From Actinomycetota bacterium (GTDB taxonomy: Bacteria; Actinomycetota; Acidimicrobiia; Acidimicrobiales; AC-14), in assembly GCA_005888325.1 (NCBI GenBank), contig VAWU01000072.1:1-64000 (forward strand): a stretch of 64,000 bases of DNA, given 5' to 3'. Positions 50,273 through 59,081 of the stretch are shown here, piece by piece. A program made the translations under genes and the position numbers. The number at the start of each line of letters is the position of its first letter. Position 1 is the stretch's first letter. The notes under the pieces were generated by a model. That model was given only the letters and a program-made list of their open reading frames with translations. It searched no databases and was not told the DNA's origin.

Positions 50273-51023
50273 CTAGGTCGTGCAGTCGCGCAGCATGTCG
50301 TCGAGCGCGCGCACCTCTGGGCGATCGGCCGTGAGCCCCCATTTGAGCTTGGTCCTGACCCACCCGATGCCGAACTCGCACCAGCTCGCCCGGTTCGGCG
50401 GACGCCAGCTCGCCGGGTCGTGATCACCCTTGGATCGGTTGGCCGCGGCGGTCACGGCCACCAGTTCCCCCGGCTGATCCAGGTCGTTGGCAAACGCCCG
50501 TCGCCGTCCGTCGTCCCAGGCCGCCGCGCCCGAGCGCCACGCCTCGGCAAGCGCGACGACGTGGTCGATGTCCAGCGCGGCGGGGTCCTCCGTCGTACGA
50601 CCGTCGTAGCTGCTCAGCCACTCGCCCGCCACCACCGCGCAACGGGTCGACCTGGGGCGGTACTCGGCTCTGACGCAGCAGGACCTCGGCCCGCGTGTCG
50701 CACCCGTCCCCGTCGGCGTCGATCCAGGTGCCGAAACGGGCGCGGTCATAACCGCCCATCGAGCCTTCGGGCGCAACCGCCAACCGGCTCACCAAGGCGC
50801 TCGCACTCTCTCCGGAGCGCGGTGGGGCGAGAGCGGTCGTTGCCGTCGTCGGCGGCAACGTCGTGGCCGCGTTTGGGTGCAACGACTTTGGTGACGCGTT
50901 CCCACCAACGCATGCCGAGACGACGAGACACAGGAAGGCGCCGACCGTCACGCCCGCCAGGGCGCGGTCGAAGTGCCTCACGCGAGTTGCATGCACGCGC
51001 TGCTCCTCGCTCGCAAATGCCAC
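50273..51023 (-). pseudogene. Exported HNH-endonuclease-like lipoprotein, frameshifted
   Basis: N-terminal frame: membrane/lipobox segment AGVTVGAFLCLVVSAC, Thr/Pro linker, then DRARFGTWIDADGDGCDTRAEVLLRQS. A shift (net +1, near 50670-50690) leads into RAEYRPRSTRCAVVAGEW, SSYDGRTTEDPAALDIDHVVALAEAWRSGAAAW, and NDLDQPGELVAVTAAANRSKGDHDPASW: the secreted DUF1524/HNH nuclease family (DGDGCDTR, LDIDHVV with the HNH His, ANRSKGDHDP). Both halves are normal for the family, so either an assembly indel or recent decay. GTG starts at 50984 are also possible. Confidence 0.75.
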
Positions 51024-51061
51024 AAGCCAAGCACGGCGTGAACCGGAAGAGACGGAGGGGC

Positions 51062-51967
51062 TCAGTCGACGGTGCTGCCGGTACGGGCGGCGTGCTTTCC
51101 GACGCGAACGCGGACGGCCGCGGCGCGCGTCGCCCGCTCAGCACCCGTTGGCACTCCGCCCTCCCAATGCTCGAGCGTCTGCGCCGCCCAGTACACGGCG
51201 AAGGGAAGAAGCTCGAGGATCTCAACCCACAGGATCTGATGGCGCCACTTGCCATCGACCAGCTTGCCGATGACGACCGCCGCGGCGGACAGCGCCATTG
51301 CCGTCGCGGTCAGCGCGTACAGCGGCCGGTATACCGGTCGAGCGCTGCGCGCGTTGATGGCCATGACGACGCCGACGATGAAGAACATGGCGATTGCCGC
51401 GCCACCGTGCGCGTGATCGAGGAAGCTGTCACGAAAGGCGACGTACCAGACCAGTCCCACGACCAACAGCACGACGCCGAACACCAGCCCGACGACCGAC
51501 GGAGGGTCGACTTTGCGGATCCTGGCCTTGCCCATCACCCTCGCGACCACGTAGGCGATGGCGATCGCGATGCCGCCGCCGATCGCAAAGGCCAGCACGT
51601 TGTTGTCGATGTACGCCTTGGCGTCGACGCCGGCGAAGGCGGTCGATGAGCAGTTGGGCGACGGAGTCGAGGTGGGGACGAAGGCCACGATCGGTGCCAA
51701 CACGCCTGCCACGTTGAGGAGCATGTCTTCCACGTCGGTGCTGCCCTTGATGGCGATGAGGCTGACGCCGATCGCGACGAGCGCGCCGACAAAGATGGCG
51801 TGGACAGGTGTGTAGTAGTACGCGCTGATCGACTCCTGCCAGCAGCTGACCTGGAACCTCTCGATCAGCACCGACGCCATCAGCGAGAGCACCAGGACGA
51901 CGATGGCGAGTCGCAGATAGCGGTACGACTTGACCGCGAACGGGACCAGCTCTTCTCTGTCCGACAT
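51062..51967 (-). CDS. Polytopic membrane protein, unknown
   Basis: 301 residues with about seven or eight membrane segments: LRLAIVVLVLSLMASVLIE, ISAYYYTPVHAIFVGALVAI, NVAGVLAPIVAFVPT, FAIGGGIAIAIAYVVARV, VGLVFGVVLLVVGLVWYVAF, GGAAIAMFFIVGVVMAINA, LYALTATAMALSAAAVVI and ILELLPFAVYWAAQTLEHWE. The motif SISAYYYTPVHAIFVG with a preceding Cys, and HAHGGAA, are conserved-looking; they occur in unnamed actinobacterial membrane proteins. No transport or catalytic motif is clear. It is next to the EAL gene on the same strand. Confidence 0.72.
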   Translation of the reverse strand: MSDREELVPFAVKSYRYLRLAIVVLVLSLMASVLIERFQVSCWQESISAYYYTPVHAIFVGALVAIGVSLIAIKGSTDVEDMLLNVAGVLAPIVAFVPTSTPSPNCSSTAFAGVDAKAYIDNNVLAFAIGGGIAIAIAYVVARVMGKARIRKVDPPSVVGLVFGVVLLVVGLVWYVAFRDSFLDHAHGGAAIAMFFIVGVVMAINARSARPVYRPLYALTATAMALSAAAVVIGKLVDGKWRHQILWVEILELLPFAVYWAAQTLEHWEGGVPTGAERATRAAAVRVRVGKHAARTGSTVD

Positions 51968-52018
51968 GCGCGTCCCCCTACAACCCTCGCTTCCGGAGCT
52001 CGTCGCGGAACGACTGGT

Positions 52019-53257
52019 TCATCCGCGGAGCCAGTGGGAGGGCTCGTTGTTCGAGAGCCGGCGAGACCGCTCCGCACGCTGTTCATCGAGTGCTTCGCTG
52101 ATGCGGTCCGGTACGGCTGGGGCGCCGAGATGGAATCCCTGCCCGCCGTCACAGCGCATGGCTTTGAGCAACTCGAGCTGGTCAGCTGTTTCGATGCCCT
52201 CGGCGACCGCACCGAGCTCGAGCGTGTGGGCGAGCAGGATGATGCTGCCGACGAAGACCTGCCCGCGCTCGCTGTCGGTGATCCGAGCGGTGAACGAGCG
52301 GTCGAGCTTGATCGATTGCACGGGAAACAGGTGCACGTACGACAGGGAGCACTGGCCGGTGCCGAAGTCGTCGATCGCAAGGTTCACGCCCTGTGCGCGC
52401 AACGCAGCCAACTGCTCCAGGCACAGGTCCATGTCCTCCATGATCGCCGACTCGGTGATCTCGAAGGTGAGCCGCTGGGGCTCGATGCCGTAATCCCGGA
52501 TCGCAGCCGCCACCCGAGAGACAAGCGCGGGATCGGCCAGTTCGCGAGCCGACAGGTTCACCGACACCGCGAATCGGGTGTCGCCCGAGAGGTCGGCCCA
52601 GTGCGCGACGCGACTACAGGCATCGCGCAGGACAAAGCTGCCGATGTCGATGATTCGACCGGTGGCCTCGGCCGCCGAGATGAACTCCATGGGCGGTACC
52701 AAACCTCGTTTGGGGTGACGCCACCGGATGAGTGCCTCAGCGCCCACGACCCGCCGACGCCGGCCGAGGATGTCGAAGATCGGCTGGTAATGCACCTCGA
52801 GCTCACTCCATGCGAGCGCGCGGCGCAGCTCCCGATCGATGCGTGCGATTCGAAGTGCGCTGAGGCTGTGCGCCCGAGGCTGGTGGACGAGCAGGGCCAC
52901 GACCTGCCCGATGCCGATGAAGAACGCGGCGCGCATGCCCCAGTCGCTGAGCGCCTGGTGGGTGCCGGCACGCACGTCCAGCGGAAGCAGCGGCCCGGCC
53001 ATCAACCCTGAGACGACCGAGGTGAGCAGCGTGCCCGGCCACCCGAACCGGAGGGCAGCGAAGATGATCGGGATGTAGAACCAGTGCGGCGGGACCGACC
53101 CCGCACCGCCCAGAGCGCGGGCGACGCCCCAGAACACCCCGACGAGCCCCGCGATCACCGCTACCCCGACCGTCGGGGACGTGCTCGCTGCCAGGCCGGC
53201 TACCTGCGCGGCCACTCTCCGGCGCCGGTGGAACTCGAGAGGTGGCTCCGGACCCAT
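52019..53257 (-). CDS. Membrane-anchored EAL-domain c-di-GMP phosphodiesterase
   Basis: 412 residues from ATG 53257 (SD GGGGAG). The N-terminal about 140 residues hold three or four membrane segments (VGVAVIAGLVGVFWGVARAL, WFYIPIIFAALRFGWPGTLL, WGMRAAFFIGIGQVVALLV), resembling the DUF4118/MASE-like sensors. The C-terminal about 250 residues are an EAL domain: VVGAEALIRWRHP, FAVSVNLSARELADP, FEITESAIMEDMD, AIDDFGTGQCSLSY, LKLDRSF-like region, and GAVAEGIETADQLE. No GGDEF domain. The active site is intact, so c-di-GMP hydrolysis is likely. Divergent from the PAS-GGDEF-EAL gene. Confidence 0.88.
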   Translation of the reverse strand: MGPEPPLEFHRRRRVAAQVAGLAASTSPTVGVAVIAGLVGVFWGVARALGGAGSVPPHWFYIPIIFAALRFGWPGTLLTSVVSGLMAGPLLPLDVRAGTHQALSDWGMRAAFFIGIGQVVALLVHQPRAHSLSALRIARIDRELRRALAWSELEVHYQPIFDILGRRRRVVGAEALIRWRHPKRGLVPPMEFISAAEATGRIIDIGSFVLRDACSRVAHWADLSGDTRFAVSVNLSARELADPALVSRVAAAIRDYGIEPQRLTFEITESAIMEDMDLCLEQLAALRAQGVNLAIDDFGTGQCSLSYVHLFPVQSIKLDRSFTARITDSERGQVFVGSIILLAHTLELGAVAEGIETADQLELLKAMRCDGGQGFHLGAPAVPDRISEALDEQRAERSRRLSNNEPSHWLRG

Positions 53258-53425
53258 GTCCTTCTCCCCTTCAAAACGGCACAGGGATTGCAATGACGGG
53301 CATCGTCTCGATGTCGCCCACGCTTGAGGCCGCCGCCTCCGCGCTCGACTCCCAAACACTGCGGGTGGGCAGAGAACGTCGAAAGGTCGGTCAGGGAGGA
53401 GCTTGCGCGCGCCGACATCACCAGG

Positions 53426-55705
53426 GTGGATCGCAGGCCAGCTCGGCGCAGCCTCGTAGGCCTTTCCGCCCGCTCGTCCTCGTTGTGGGTGTCGGTCGCG
53501 CTCACCGGCGTCGCCTTCGCGCTGCTCTACCGCCTGGAGCTCGTCGGCGACCTCCCTCTCGTCGCGCTACTCATACTACTCGGCGTCGCGTCAGCGGCAA
53601 GCGAGGCCGCTGTCCGTCGGTGGCGGGACAGTCCCAGCCCTCGTCAACTCCACGCGCTCGTGGCGGTTCAGATGGTCGGCACCACCGTGATCATCTACGC
53701 CATCGGCTGGGGCCCGACCCTCGCCCTCGGCTACCTCTTCATCCTGGCCCGGGACCTCGAGGACGTCGGCTCCCGTGCCTGGCGTCCCGCCCTCCTCTGG
53801 ACGGTGCTGAGCATGGCCGGCGGTCAGGCTGCCATCGCCACCGGGATCGCGTTCACTTACGTCGCCACTCCCTATGTCCACGGCCTCGCAATCCTGGCCG
53901 CGCTCGGCGTGGCCTTCGTAATCCACGTCCTCGGGACGAAGACGGCCATCCAGGAGGCGACGGATTCGGAGTTGCGCATGAGCGAGGCCAGCTTTCGCCA
54001 GCTCTTCGCGGACAACCCCCAGCCGATGTGGGTCTATGAGGCCGAGACACTCGCGTTCCTCGAGGTGAACGAGGCAGCCATCCGGCACTACGGCTACGCC
54101 CGGGAAGAGTTCCTCGATCGACACATCACCGACATCCGTCCCGTCGAAGATGTGCCTCGTCTCCTGGCCGATGTCGCGGGCGAGAGGGATGCACTCCAGC
54201 AGGGAGCGTGGCGGCATCGGCTGAAGGACGGGCGGGTCATCGACGTCGAGGTGCGCTCCCATCAGCTGTCGTTCGATTCGCACGACGCTGTCCTCGTCGC
54301 GGTGCAGGACGTGACCCACCGAAACGCGCTCGAGTCCGAGCTGCGTCATCAGGCCTTCCATGACTCGTTGACAGACCTGGCCAACCGGGCGCTGTTCGCC
54401 GATCGTGTGGACCACGCCATACGTCGCCAGGAACGCGACACCACCACGGTCGCGGTCGTGGTACTGGACCTCGACGGGTTCAAGACCGTGAACGACAGCC
54501 TCGGCCACACGGTCGGCGACGAGCTGCTCGTCGCCGTGGCGGCCCGCCTGGAGGGCTGCCTGCGACCCGGCGACACCGCGGCTCGTCTGGGCGGCGACGA
54601 ATTTGCCATCCTGCTCGAGGACCTGGAAGAACCCGAAGCTGCCGATCGTCTGGCGCAACGCATCATCGACGTCCTGGCCCCACCGTTCTCCCTCTCGGGC
54701 AAGGAGATCTTCGTGCACGCCAGCCTGGGGATCAGCCTGGCCGAGGGCGAACGCGAGAGCGCCGACGAGCTGCTGCGCAACGCCGACGCCGCCATGTACC
54801 GGGCCAAGGGCGAGGGCAAGGGCTGCTACCGCCTCTTCGACCCCGCCATGCACTCTGCGGCCATGGCCCGGCTCGAGCTCGAGGGTGACATGCGCCGGGC
54901 CATCGACGAGGGCGAGTTCGTTCTCCACTACCAGCCCACGGTCTCACTCAGCACCGGCAAGGTGATGGCGCTGGAGGCGCTCGTGCGCTGGCAACATCCC
55001 ACTCGTGGCCTGATTCCCCCGGCCGAGTTCATCCACCTCGCCGAGGAGAACGGCCTCATCGTCGAGATCGGACGCTGGGTGTTGCGGGAGGCCTGTCGGC
55101 GAGCCCGGTACTGGCAGCTTGCCCATCGTGGGTATCGCCTGACCATCGCGGTCAACCTGTCGGCCCGCCAACTCGGCGACCCCCGCCTCGTCGACGACGT
55201 AAGCCGCGTGCTCCACGAGACCGGGCTCGAACCGTCGGCCCTCACCCTCGAGATCACCGAGAGCGTGCTCATAGCCGACACCGAAGTGGCCATCTCGCGG
55301 CTCCACGCGCTCAAGTCACTGGGCGTCCGGCTCGCCATCGACGACTTCGGGACCGGCTACTCCTCGCTGAGCTCGCTCCGCCAGCTGCCGGTCGACACGC
55401 TGAAGATCGACAAAGCCTTCATCGACGGGGTCACCACGGGCGTCGAGGCGGCCGGTCTCGTGCAGGCCATCGTGCGCCTGGCCGGCACGCTCGAGCTCCG
55501 GACGATCGCTGAGGGCGTGGAGCGGCGCGACCAGGTGGACCGCTTGGAGGAGCTGGGGTGCTCTGAGGTGCAGGGGTACCACTTCTCGCGACCCCTGGCC
55601 CCCGACGACGTCGAGGCGTTCCTGAAGACGCGCGGGCTCGATCGCGCCGAGGCGCCGGCAACGGCACGCCTTCCCGGCGATGAGCTCAACGCTGCCCGGA
55701 GCTGA
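53426..55705 (+). CDS. Membrane PAS-GGDEF-EAL c-di-GMP turnover protein
   Basis: 759 residues from GTG 53426. N-terminal membrane region about 15-145 (WVSVALTGVAFALLY, PLVALLILLGVASAA, LVAVQMVGTTVIIYAIGW, LWTVLSMAGGQAAIATGIA, GLAILAALGVAFVIHVLG). PAS about 180-305 (FADNPQPMWVYEAETLAFLE, HYGYAREEFLDRHITDI). GGDEF about 315-475 with ARLGGDEFAILL intact. EAL about 485-740 with MALEALVRWQHP, NLSARQLGDP, LEITESVLIADTE and AIDDFGTGYSSLSS, all intact. Both activities are possible. An in-frame TTG at 53324 would add a proline-rich lead; I prefer the GTG, but the start is uncertain. Divergent from the EAL-only gene, so the pair may share control. Confidence 0.9.
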   Translation: MDRRPARRSLVGLSARSSSLWVSVALTGVAFALLYRLELVGDLPLVALLILLGVASAASEAAVRRWRDSPSPRQLHALVAVQMVGTTVIIYAIGWGPTLALGYLFILARDLEDVGSRAWRPALLWTVLSMAGGQAAIATGIAFTYVATPYVHGLAILAALGVAFVIHVLGTKTAIQEATDSELRMSEASFRQLFADNPQPMWVYEAETLAFLEVNEAAIRHYGYAREEFLDRHITDIRPVEDVPRLLADVAGERDALQQGAWRHRLKDGRVIDVEVRSHQLSFDSHDAVLVAVQDVTHRNALESELRHQAFHDSLTDLANRALFADRVDHAIRRQERDTTTVAVVVLDLDGFKTVNDSLGHTVGDELLVAVAARLEGCLRPGDTAARLGGDEFAILLEDLEEPEAADRLAQRIIDVLAPPFSLSGKEIFVHASLGISLAEGERESADELLRNADAAMYRAKGEGKGCYRLFDPAMHSAAMARLELEGDMRRAIDEGEFVLHYQPTVSLSTGKVMALEALVRWQHPTRGLIPPAEFIHLAEENGLIVEIGRWVLREACRRARYWQLAHRGYRLTIAVNLSARQLGDPRLVDDVSRVLHETGLEPSALTLEITESVLIADTEVAISRLHALKSLGVRLAIDDFGTGYSSLSSLRQLPVDTLKIDKAFIDGVTTGVEAAGLVQAIVRLAGTLELRTIAEGVERRDQVDRLEELGCSEVQGYHFSRPLAPDDVEAFLKTRGLDRAEAPATARLPGDELNAARS

Positions 55706-55762
55706 TCCCCACCCCGGCACTACAGAAGAGCGCCGTCTGCTTCCTCCTCGGACTGAGCCGCA

Positions 55763-56083
55763 TCATCGACTGACCAGCCGCTCGAAGCCACCGAGCGCCT
55801 CGACGATGGCACGGCACAGCTCGATCGTCTGCGCGTGCGTGAGCTCCACGGTGCGATCGTCGAGGCTGAGCACGACGCCATCGCCCGCGGCTCGCACGAT
55901 CGGCTGTAGCACGGTGCCTTGCCGCGATCCGACGAGCTGCTCAAAGTGCGAGAGGCTCATGATGACGTTGCCGGTGGCTTCGCTGAGCTTCGGCGACACC
56001 GACATCGGGTCAAAGCCGGTGCGGTTGAGCGCCGCTCGAAAGCGCGCTCGCTGTTGGTCGATGCCCTCGCGCATAGGGTTCAC
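55763..56083 (-). CDS. Hypothetical small protein
   Basis: 106 residues (GTG 56083; ATG 56074 possible). No membrane segment. It has a helical start (REGIDQQRARFRAALNRTGFD), a middle part with MSVSPKLSEATGNVIMSLSHFEQLVGSRQG, and the closing VLSLDDRTVELTHAQTIELCRAIVEALGGFERLV. Amino-acid composition is coding-like and codon position GC matches its neighbours. No recognised family. It lies convergent to the PAS-GGDEF-EAL gene. Confidence 0.5.
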   Translation of the reverse strand: MNPMREGIDQQRARFRAALNRTGFDPMSVSPKLSEATGNVIMSLSHFEQLVGSRQGTVLQPIVRAAGDGVVLSLDDRTVELTHAQTIELCRAIVEALGGFERLVSR

Positions 56084-56189
56084 TCAGTCGTAGTCATCGG
56101 TCGATCGCTTCGTTGTCAATGTCGTCGCTCCTGACATGCCTGGTTCACGTGCTGCGCTCCCGCCTCGACGACCGCCGGTGCCGCGCGTC

Positions 56190-56654
56190 CTACGCGCCGA
56201 GATTGACGTAGGTGACGGCAACGAAGTCGGGCGTCGAGGTCGAGCTACTCGGACGCGGCGCGAAGCGCACGACGCCTTTGCCCTCGCCCGGCACGGTGAT
56301 CGTCGTGGGCACGGGCGCGGTCGCGCCGTAGGTCGTGAGCACAACCCCGACCGAGGTGTCGTCGAGGAACCGGGCCACCACTCGGCTGGCCGCGTCGCCC
56401 GTGAACCCGCCATCCGAACGCGTTCTGGTCACCGCCAGCGTCTGATTCTGGAGCGGGTGGGTCGTCCGATCCCCGCCACCCGGTCCCCCACAGGCCACGT
56501 AGACCTCGGCATCGACGTGGAGCCCGTTGACCAGCCCCACGAAGTGCTGATGGGGCGCAATGGGCGCTCCCGCTCGGGCTGCCGCCGAGGGCGGGAACGG
56601 ACCAGTCGCGAGGATCAGCGAGAGACACAACGGCCGGGCCGCACGGCGGAGCAT
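56190..56654 (-). CDS. Secreted protein, unknown family
   Basis: 154 residues from ATG 56654, which follows a very strong SD (GGAAGGAGG). Signal peptide RRAARPLCLSLILATGPFPP with cleavage near AAA; the mature protein begins APIAPHQHFVGLVNGLHVDAEVYVACGGP, then TTHPLQNQTLAV, SRVVARFLDDTS, PVPTTITVPGEGKGVVRFAP and DFVAVTYVNLGA. It is beta-rich with one Cys, like a small Ig-type or cellulose-binding-like module. Similar short exported proteins occur in actinomycetes without assigned function. Separate from the O-antigen-ligase gene on the same strand. Confidence 0.68.
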   Translation of the reverse strand: MLRRAARPLCLSLILATGPFPPSAAARAGAPIAPHQHFVGLVNGLHVDAEVYVACGGPGGGDRTTHPLQNQTLAVTRTRSDGGFTGDAASRVVARFLDDTSVGVVLTTYGATAPVPTTITVPGEGKGVVRFAPRPSSSTSTPDFVAVTYVNLGA

Positions 56655-56714
56655 GAGGCGCCTCCTTCCCACGGGAGTCTCGCAAGCAGTATGCGCCTTC
56701 CTCACGCCTCAGGG

Positions 56715-58511
56715 CTACTGCAAGAGCTTGCGCAGCGACGGCTGGTTCGGAGTCACCTGCAGCGAGCGTTGGACGTACACGCGGGCGTCCTGTGACCGTC
56801 CGTTGCGCACGAGCAGCGCGACCAAGCGGTTCAACGTGTCGACCGAGTAATGGTTGTCCTCGAGCGCCCGGCGATAGTGAGCTTCAGCGTCGGCGACGTG
56901 GCCGGTCTGCTCCTCGGCGAAGGCCAGCTGGGACCACAAGAAGGCTTGGTACGGCTCGCGCTCTGCCGCGATTCTCAGCCAGCGGGCCGCGTCCTTGAAC
57001 TTGCCGTGGTCGACATCGATTCTGCCAGTGCGCGAATACGCAGACGACCACATCGGTAGCAGCCGGCGCGCGATTCGGGCGTCGGCGTAGGCACGCGACG
57101 GGGTGCTCGGCGAGCTCGTGCCATAGACGCTTCCGACCGCGATCACGCCTCCGACGACGACGGCCACGCTGACAAGCGCCGGGCGCAGCGCTCGCGGCAC
57201 GCCGATGAGGAGGGGGGCCGCGCCGCTCGCCGCCGCGCCGAGGGCGAGGAACAGCAACGGCGTGAGCTCGGCATGTGGGGGCTCCACTCCGTGCAGCGCC
57301 AGGGTAAAGATGGCGAACCCGCCCAGCGGTGAGCGCCAGCCGGCCAGCAGCAGCGTCATCACGGTGAACGCGATCAGCAGAGCCGCACCTGGCACGCCGG
57401 TCGTCACGAGGTACTCGACGATGAGGTTGTGCGCGTCGTCGAACGTCGGCTCCGGGTCGTGCCTGGAGAACGCCAGGGTCTTGAACCTTTCGGTGGCCGC
57501 TTGGACTTGTCCGGGCCCTTGCCCCTGAATCGGACGGTGTTTGATGGCATGCATCGACCACGACCAGATCTCGAGCCGCTGGCTGAACCCGCCGCCGGCG
57601 ATGCCTTGCCCGGCGCGTGCCGTGGCGCTGGACGCCCCTCCGACCGCCGCCAGCCCGCCGCCGAGCCCGACGCCGGCGACGATGGCCAGGACCAACAACG
57701 CCGTCCGCCGCCGGGTCAGCACGAAGAACGACGCCACTACGACCACGGGAAGAAGGATCAGGGCGAACCGAGATCCGGTGGTCTGCGTCGCCGCGACGAC
57801 GAGCACGACAGCCCAGCCCCACCGTTGATCGGTACGAAACCGCTGGATGACGAGCCAGAGCCCCCCGCTGAGCAGCCCGGCCAGGAACACCGGGTTCCCG
57901 AACAGGCCCTGGGCACGACCCGAGGCAAGCCCCACACCGGAGATCGTCTGCACCAGCGCGACGATCGCGTTCAGGCCGACGACGCCGAGCAGGACGGACT
58001 CGATGGCCGCGGCCGCGTCGCGACCTGAGCTCACGCCGATCGCCCACGCGGCCACCAACGCCAAGCCGAGCAGGGCGCCGTTGGCGCGAGCCTGCACCCC
58101 GAAGAAGGCGACTGCCGGCTGTGGGCTCAGCACGGTCGCCACCAGCAGCCAGACACCGAGCCCGACCGCGAGGAGCGCAGCCAAGCGGACGCGGTCGCGT
58201 TGCGCGACCGGGGGGGCGACCTTGCGAGCAGGGAGCGCGCGCGGCCGTTGGCGGCCCGAAGCGCGTCGCCCGCGGCTCGGTGGTGGCGAGCGCTTCGAGG
58301 CGTCCGGCTCGAGAGCCGCGAGGGGGGCGTTCCGAGCCAGCACGATCAGGCACGGCAGCCCGACCGCCACGATGAGCAACTGGGACACGAAGTGGGCTCC
58401 CAGGTGGCTGTCGGCCCACGGCGAGGACAGGAGCGTCGGGCCGAGGGCGGCGATCGCGACGGCGAACAATGCGGTCCGGGACCGGGACAACCGCTTCACT
58501 TCTCGGCGCAT
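56715..58511 (-). CDS. O-antigen-ligase-like (Wzy_C) membrane protein with TPR tail
   Basis: 598 residues. About ten membrane segments; the Wzy_C motif is visible in FSQRLEIWSWSMHAIKHRPI and DAHNLIVEYLVTTGVPG, the pattern of O-antigen ligases and related enzymes that join glycans to carriers outside the membrane. The C-terminal about 130 residues are TPR-like (WLRIAAEREPYQAFLWSQLAFAEEQTG, AEAHYRRALEDNHYSVDTLNRLVALLV), probably on the outside. The first 100 residues include a basic loop. No glycan cluster is adjacent; the GT39 enzyme at the other end of the window is the nearest glycan gene. Confidence 0.85.
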   Translation of the reverse strand: MRREVKRLSRSRTALFAVAIAALGPTLLSSPWADSHLGAHFVSQLLIVAVGLPCLIVLARNAPLAALEPDASKRSPPPSRGRRASGRQRPRALPARKVAPPVAQRDRVRLAALLAVGLGVWLLVATVLSPQPAVAFFGVQARANGALLGLALVAAWAIGVSSGRDAAAAIESVLLGVVGLNAIVALVQTISGVGLASGRAQGLFGNPVFLAGLLSGGLWLVIQRFRTDQRWGWAVVLVVAATQTTGSRFALILLPVVVVASFFVLTRRRTALLVLAIVAGVGLGGGLAAVGGASSATARAGQGIAGGGFSQRLEIWSWSMHAIKHRPIQGQGPGQVQAATERFKTLAFSRHDPEPTFDDAHNLIVEYLVTTGVPGAALLIAFTVMTLLLAGWRSPLGGFAIFTLALHGVEPPHAELTPLLFLALGAAASGAAPLLIGVPRALRPALVSVAVVVGGVIAVGSVYGTSSPSTPSRAYADARIARRLLPMWSSAYSRTGRIDVDHGKFKDAARWLRIAAEREPYQAFLWSQLAFAEEQTGHVADAEAHYRRALEDNHYSVDTLNRLVALLVRNGRSQDARVYVQRSLQVTPNQPSLRKLLQ

Positions 58512-58660
58512 GCTCCCCCTCGCCTGCGGGCTCTACCTCGTGGCGTCTCGCTTTCCGGCGGGACGAGTGTTCTACAGCGCCGCGACCGGGGACGTCGAGG
58601 ACTGCCGAGTGGGCAACGGCGGAAGGTGTGATCGGCCCACCCGCCGGTTAGCCTCGTGAA

Positions 58661-59035
58661 GTGGCCAAACCGATCGATGTGGTGCGGGAGTTCTGCGACA
58701 ACTGGGCGAAGGGCGACCTCGACACGCTCATGGATTTCTTCACCGACGACGCGGTGTACCACAACATCCCCGTCGCCCCGGTGAGCGGCAAGGAGGCGAT
58801 CCGCCAGACGATCGCCGGCTTCACCGCCGGCGTCGACCGCGTGGAGTTCCGTGTGCTCAACATCGTCGGCGAAGGCAACGTCGTCCTCACCGAGCGGGTG
58901 GACGCGTTCTTCACGCCGGCCGTCACGATCGAGCTACCGGTGATGGGAGCGTTCGAGATCGTCGACGGCAAGATCGCCGCCTGGCGCGACTACTTCGACC
59001 TCAACCAGTTCATGTCGCAACTGCCCGCCGGCTAG
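58661..59035 (+). CDS. Limonene-1,2-epoxide-hydrolase/SnoaL-like protein
   Basis: 124 residues (GTG start). The alpha+beta barrel of the NTF2/SnoaL superfamily is clear: VREFCDNWAKGDLDTLMDFFTDDAVYH, KEAIRQTIAGFTAGVDRVEFRVLNIVGEGNVV, then ERVDAF and KIAAWRDYFDLNQF. The Arg-x-Asp and a second Asp behind WRDYF are placed like the catalytic triad of limonene-epoxide hydrolase, so an epoxide hydrolase is the better guess over a generic polyketide cyclase. Cytoplasmic. It ends at the hairpin shared with the convergent esterase. Confidence 0.85.
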   Translation: MAKPIDVVREFCDNWAKGDLDTLMDFFTDDAVYHNIPVAPVSGKEAIRQTIAGFTAGVDRVEFRVLNIVGEGNVVLTERVDAFFTPAVTIELPVMGAFEIVDGKIAAWRDYFDLNQFMSQLPAG

Positions 59036-59054
59036 CCCAGGCCGACCCCGCGCT

Positions 59055-59072
59055 CCTCCAACATTTTGGAGG
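59055..59072. terminator. Bidirectional hairpin between convergent genes
   Basis: CCTCCAA-catt-TTGGAGG, perfect 7-bp arms, between the epoxide-hydrolase-like stop and the esterase stop. A plausible two-way terminator. Confidence 0.6.
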
Positions 59073-59081
59073 GTTGCGTCG

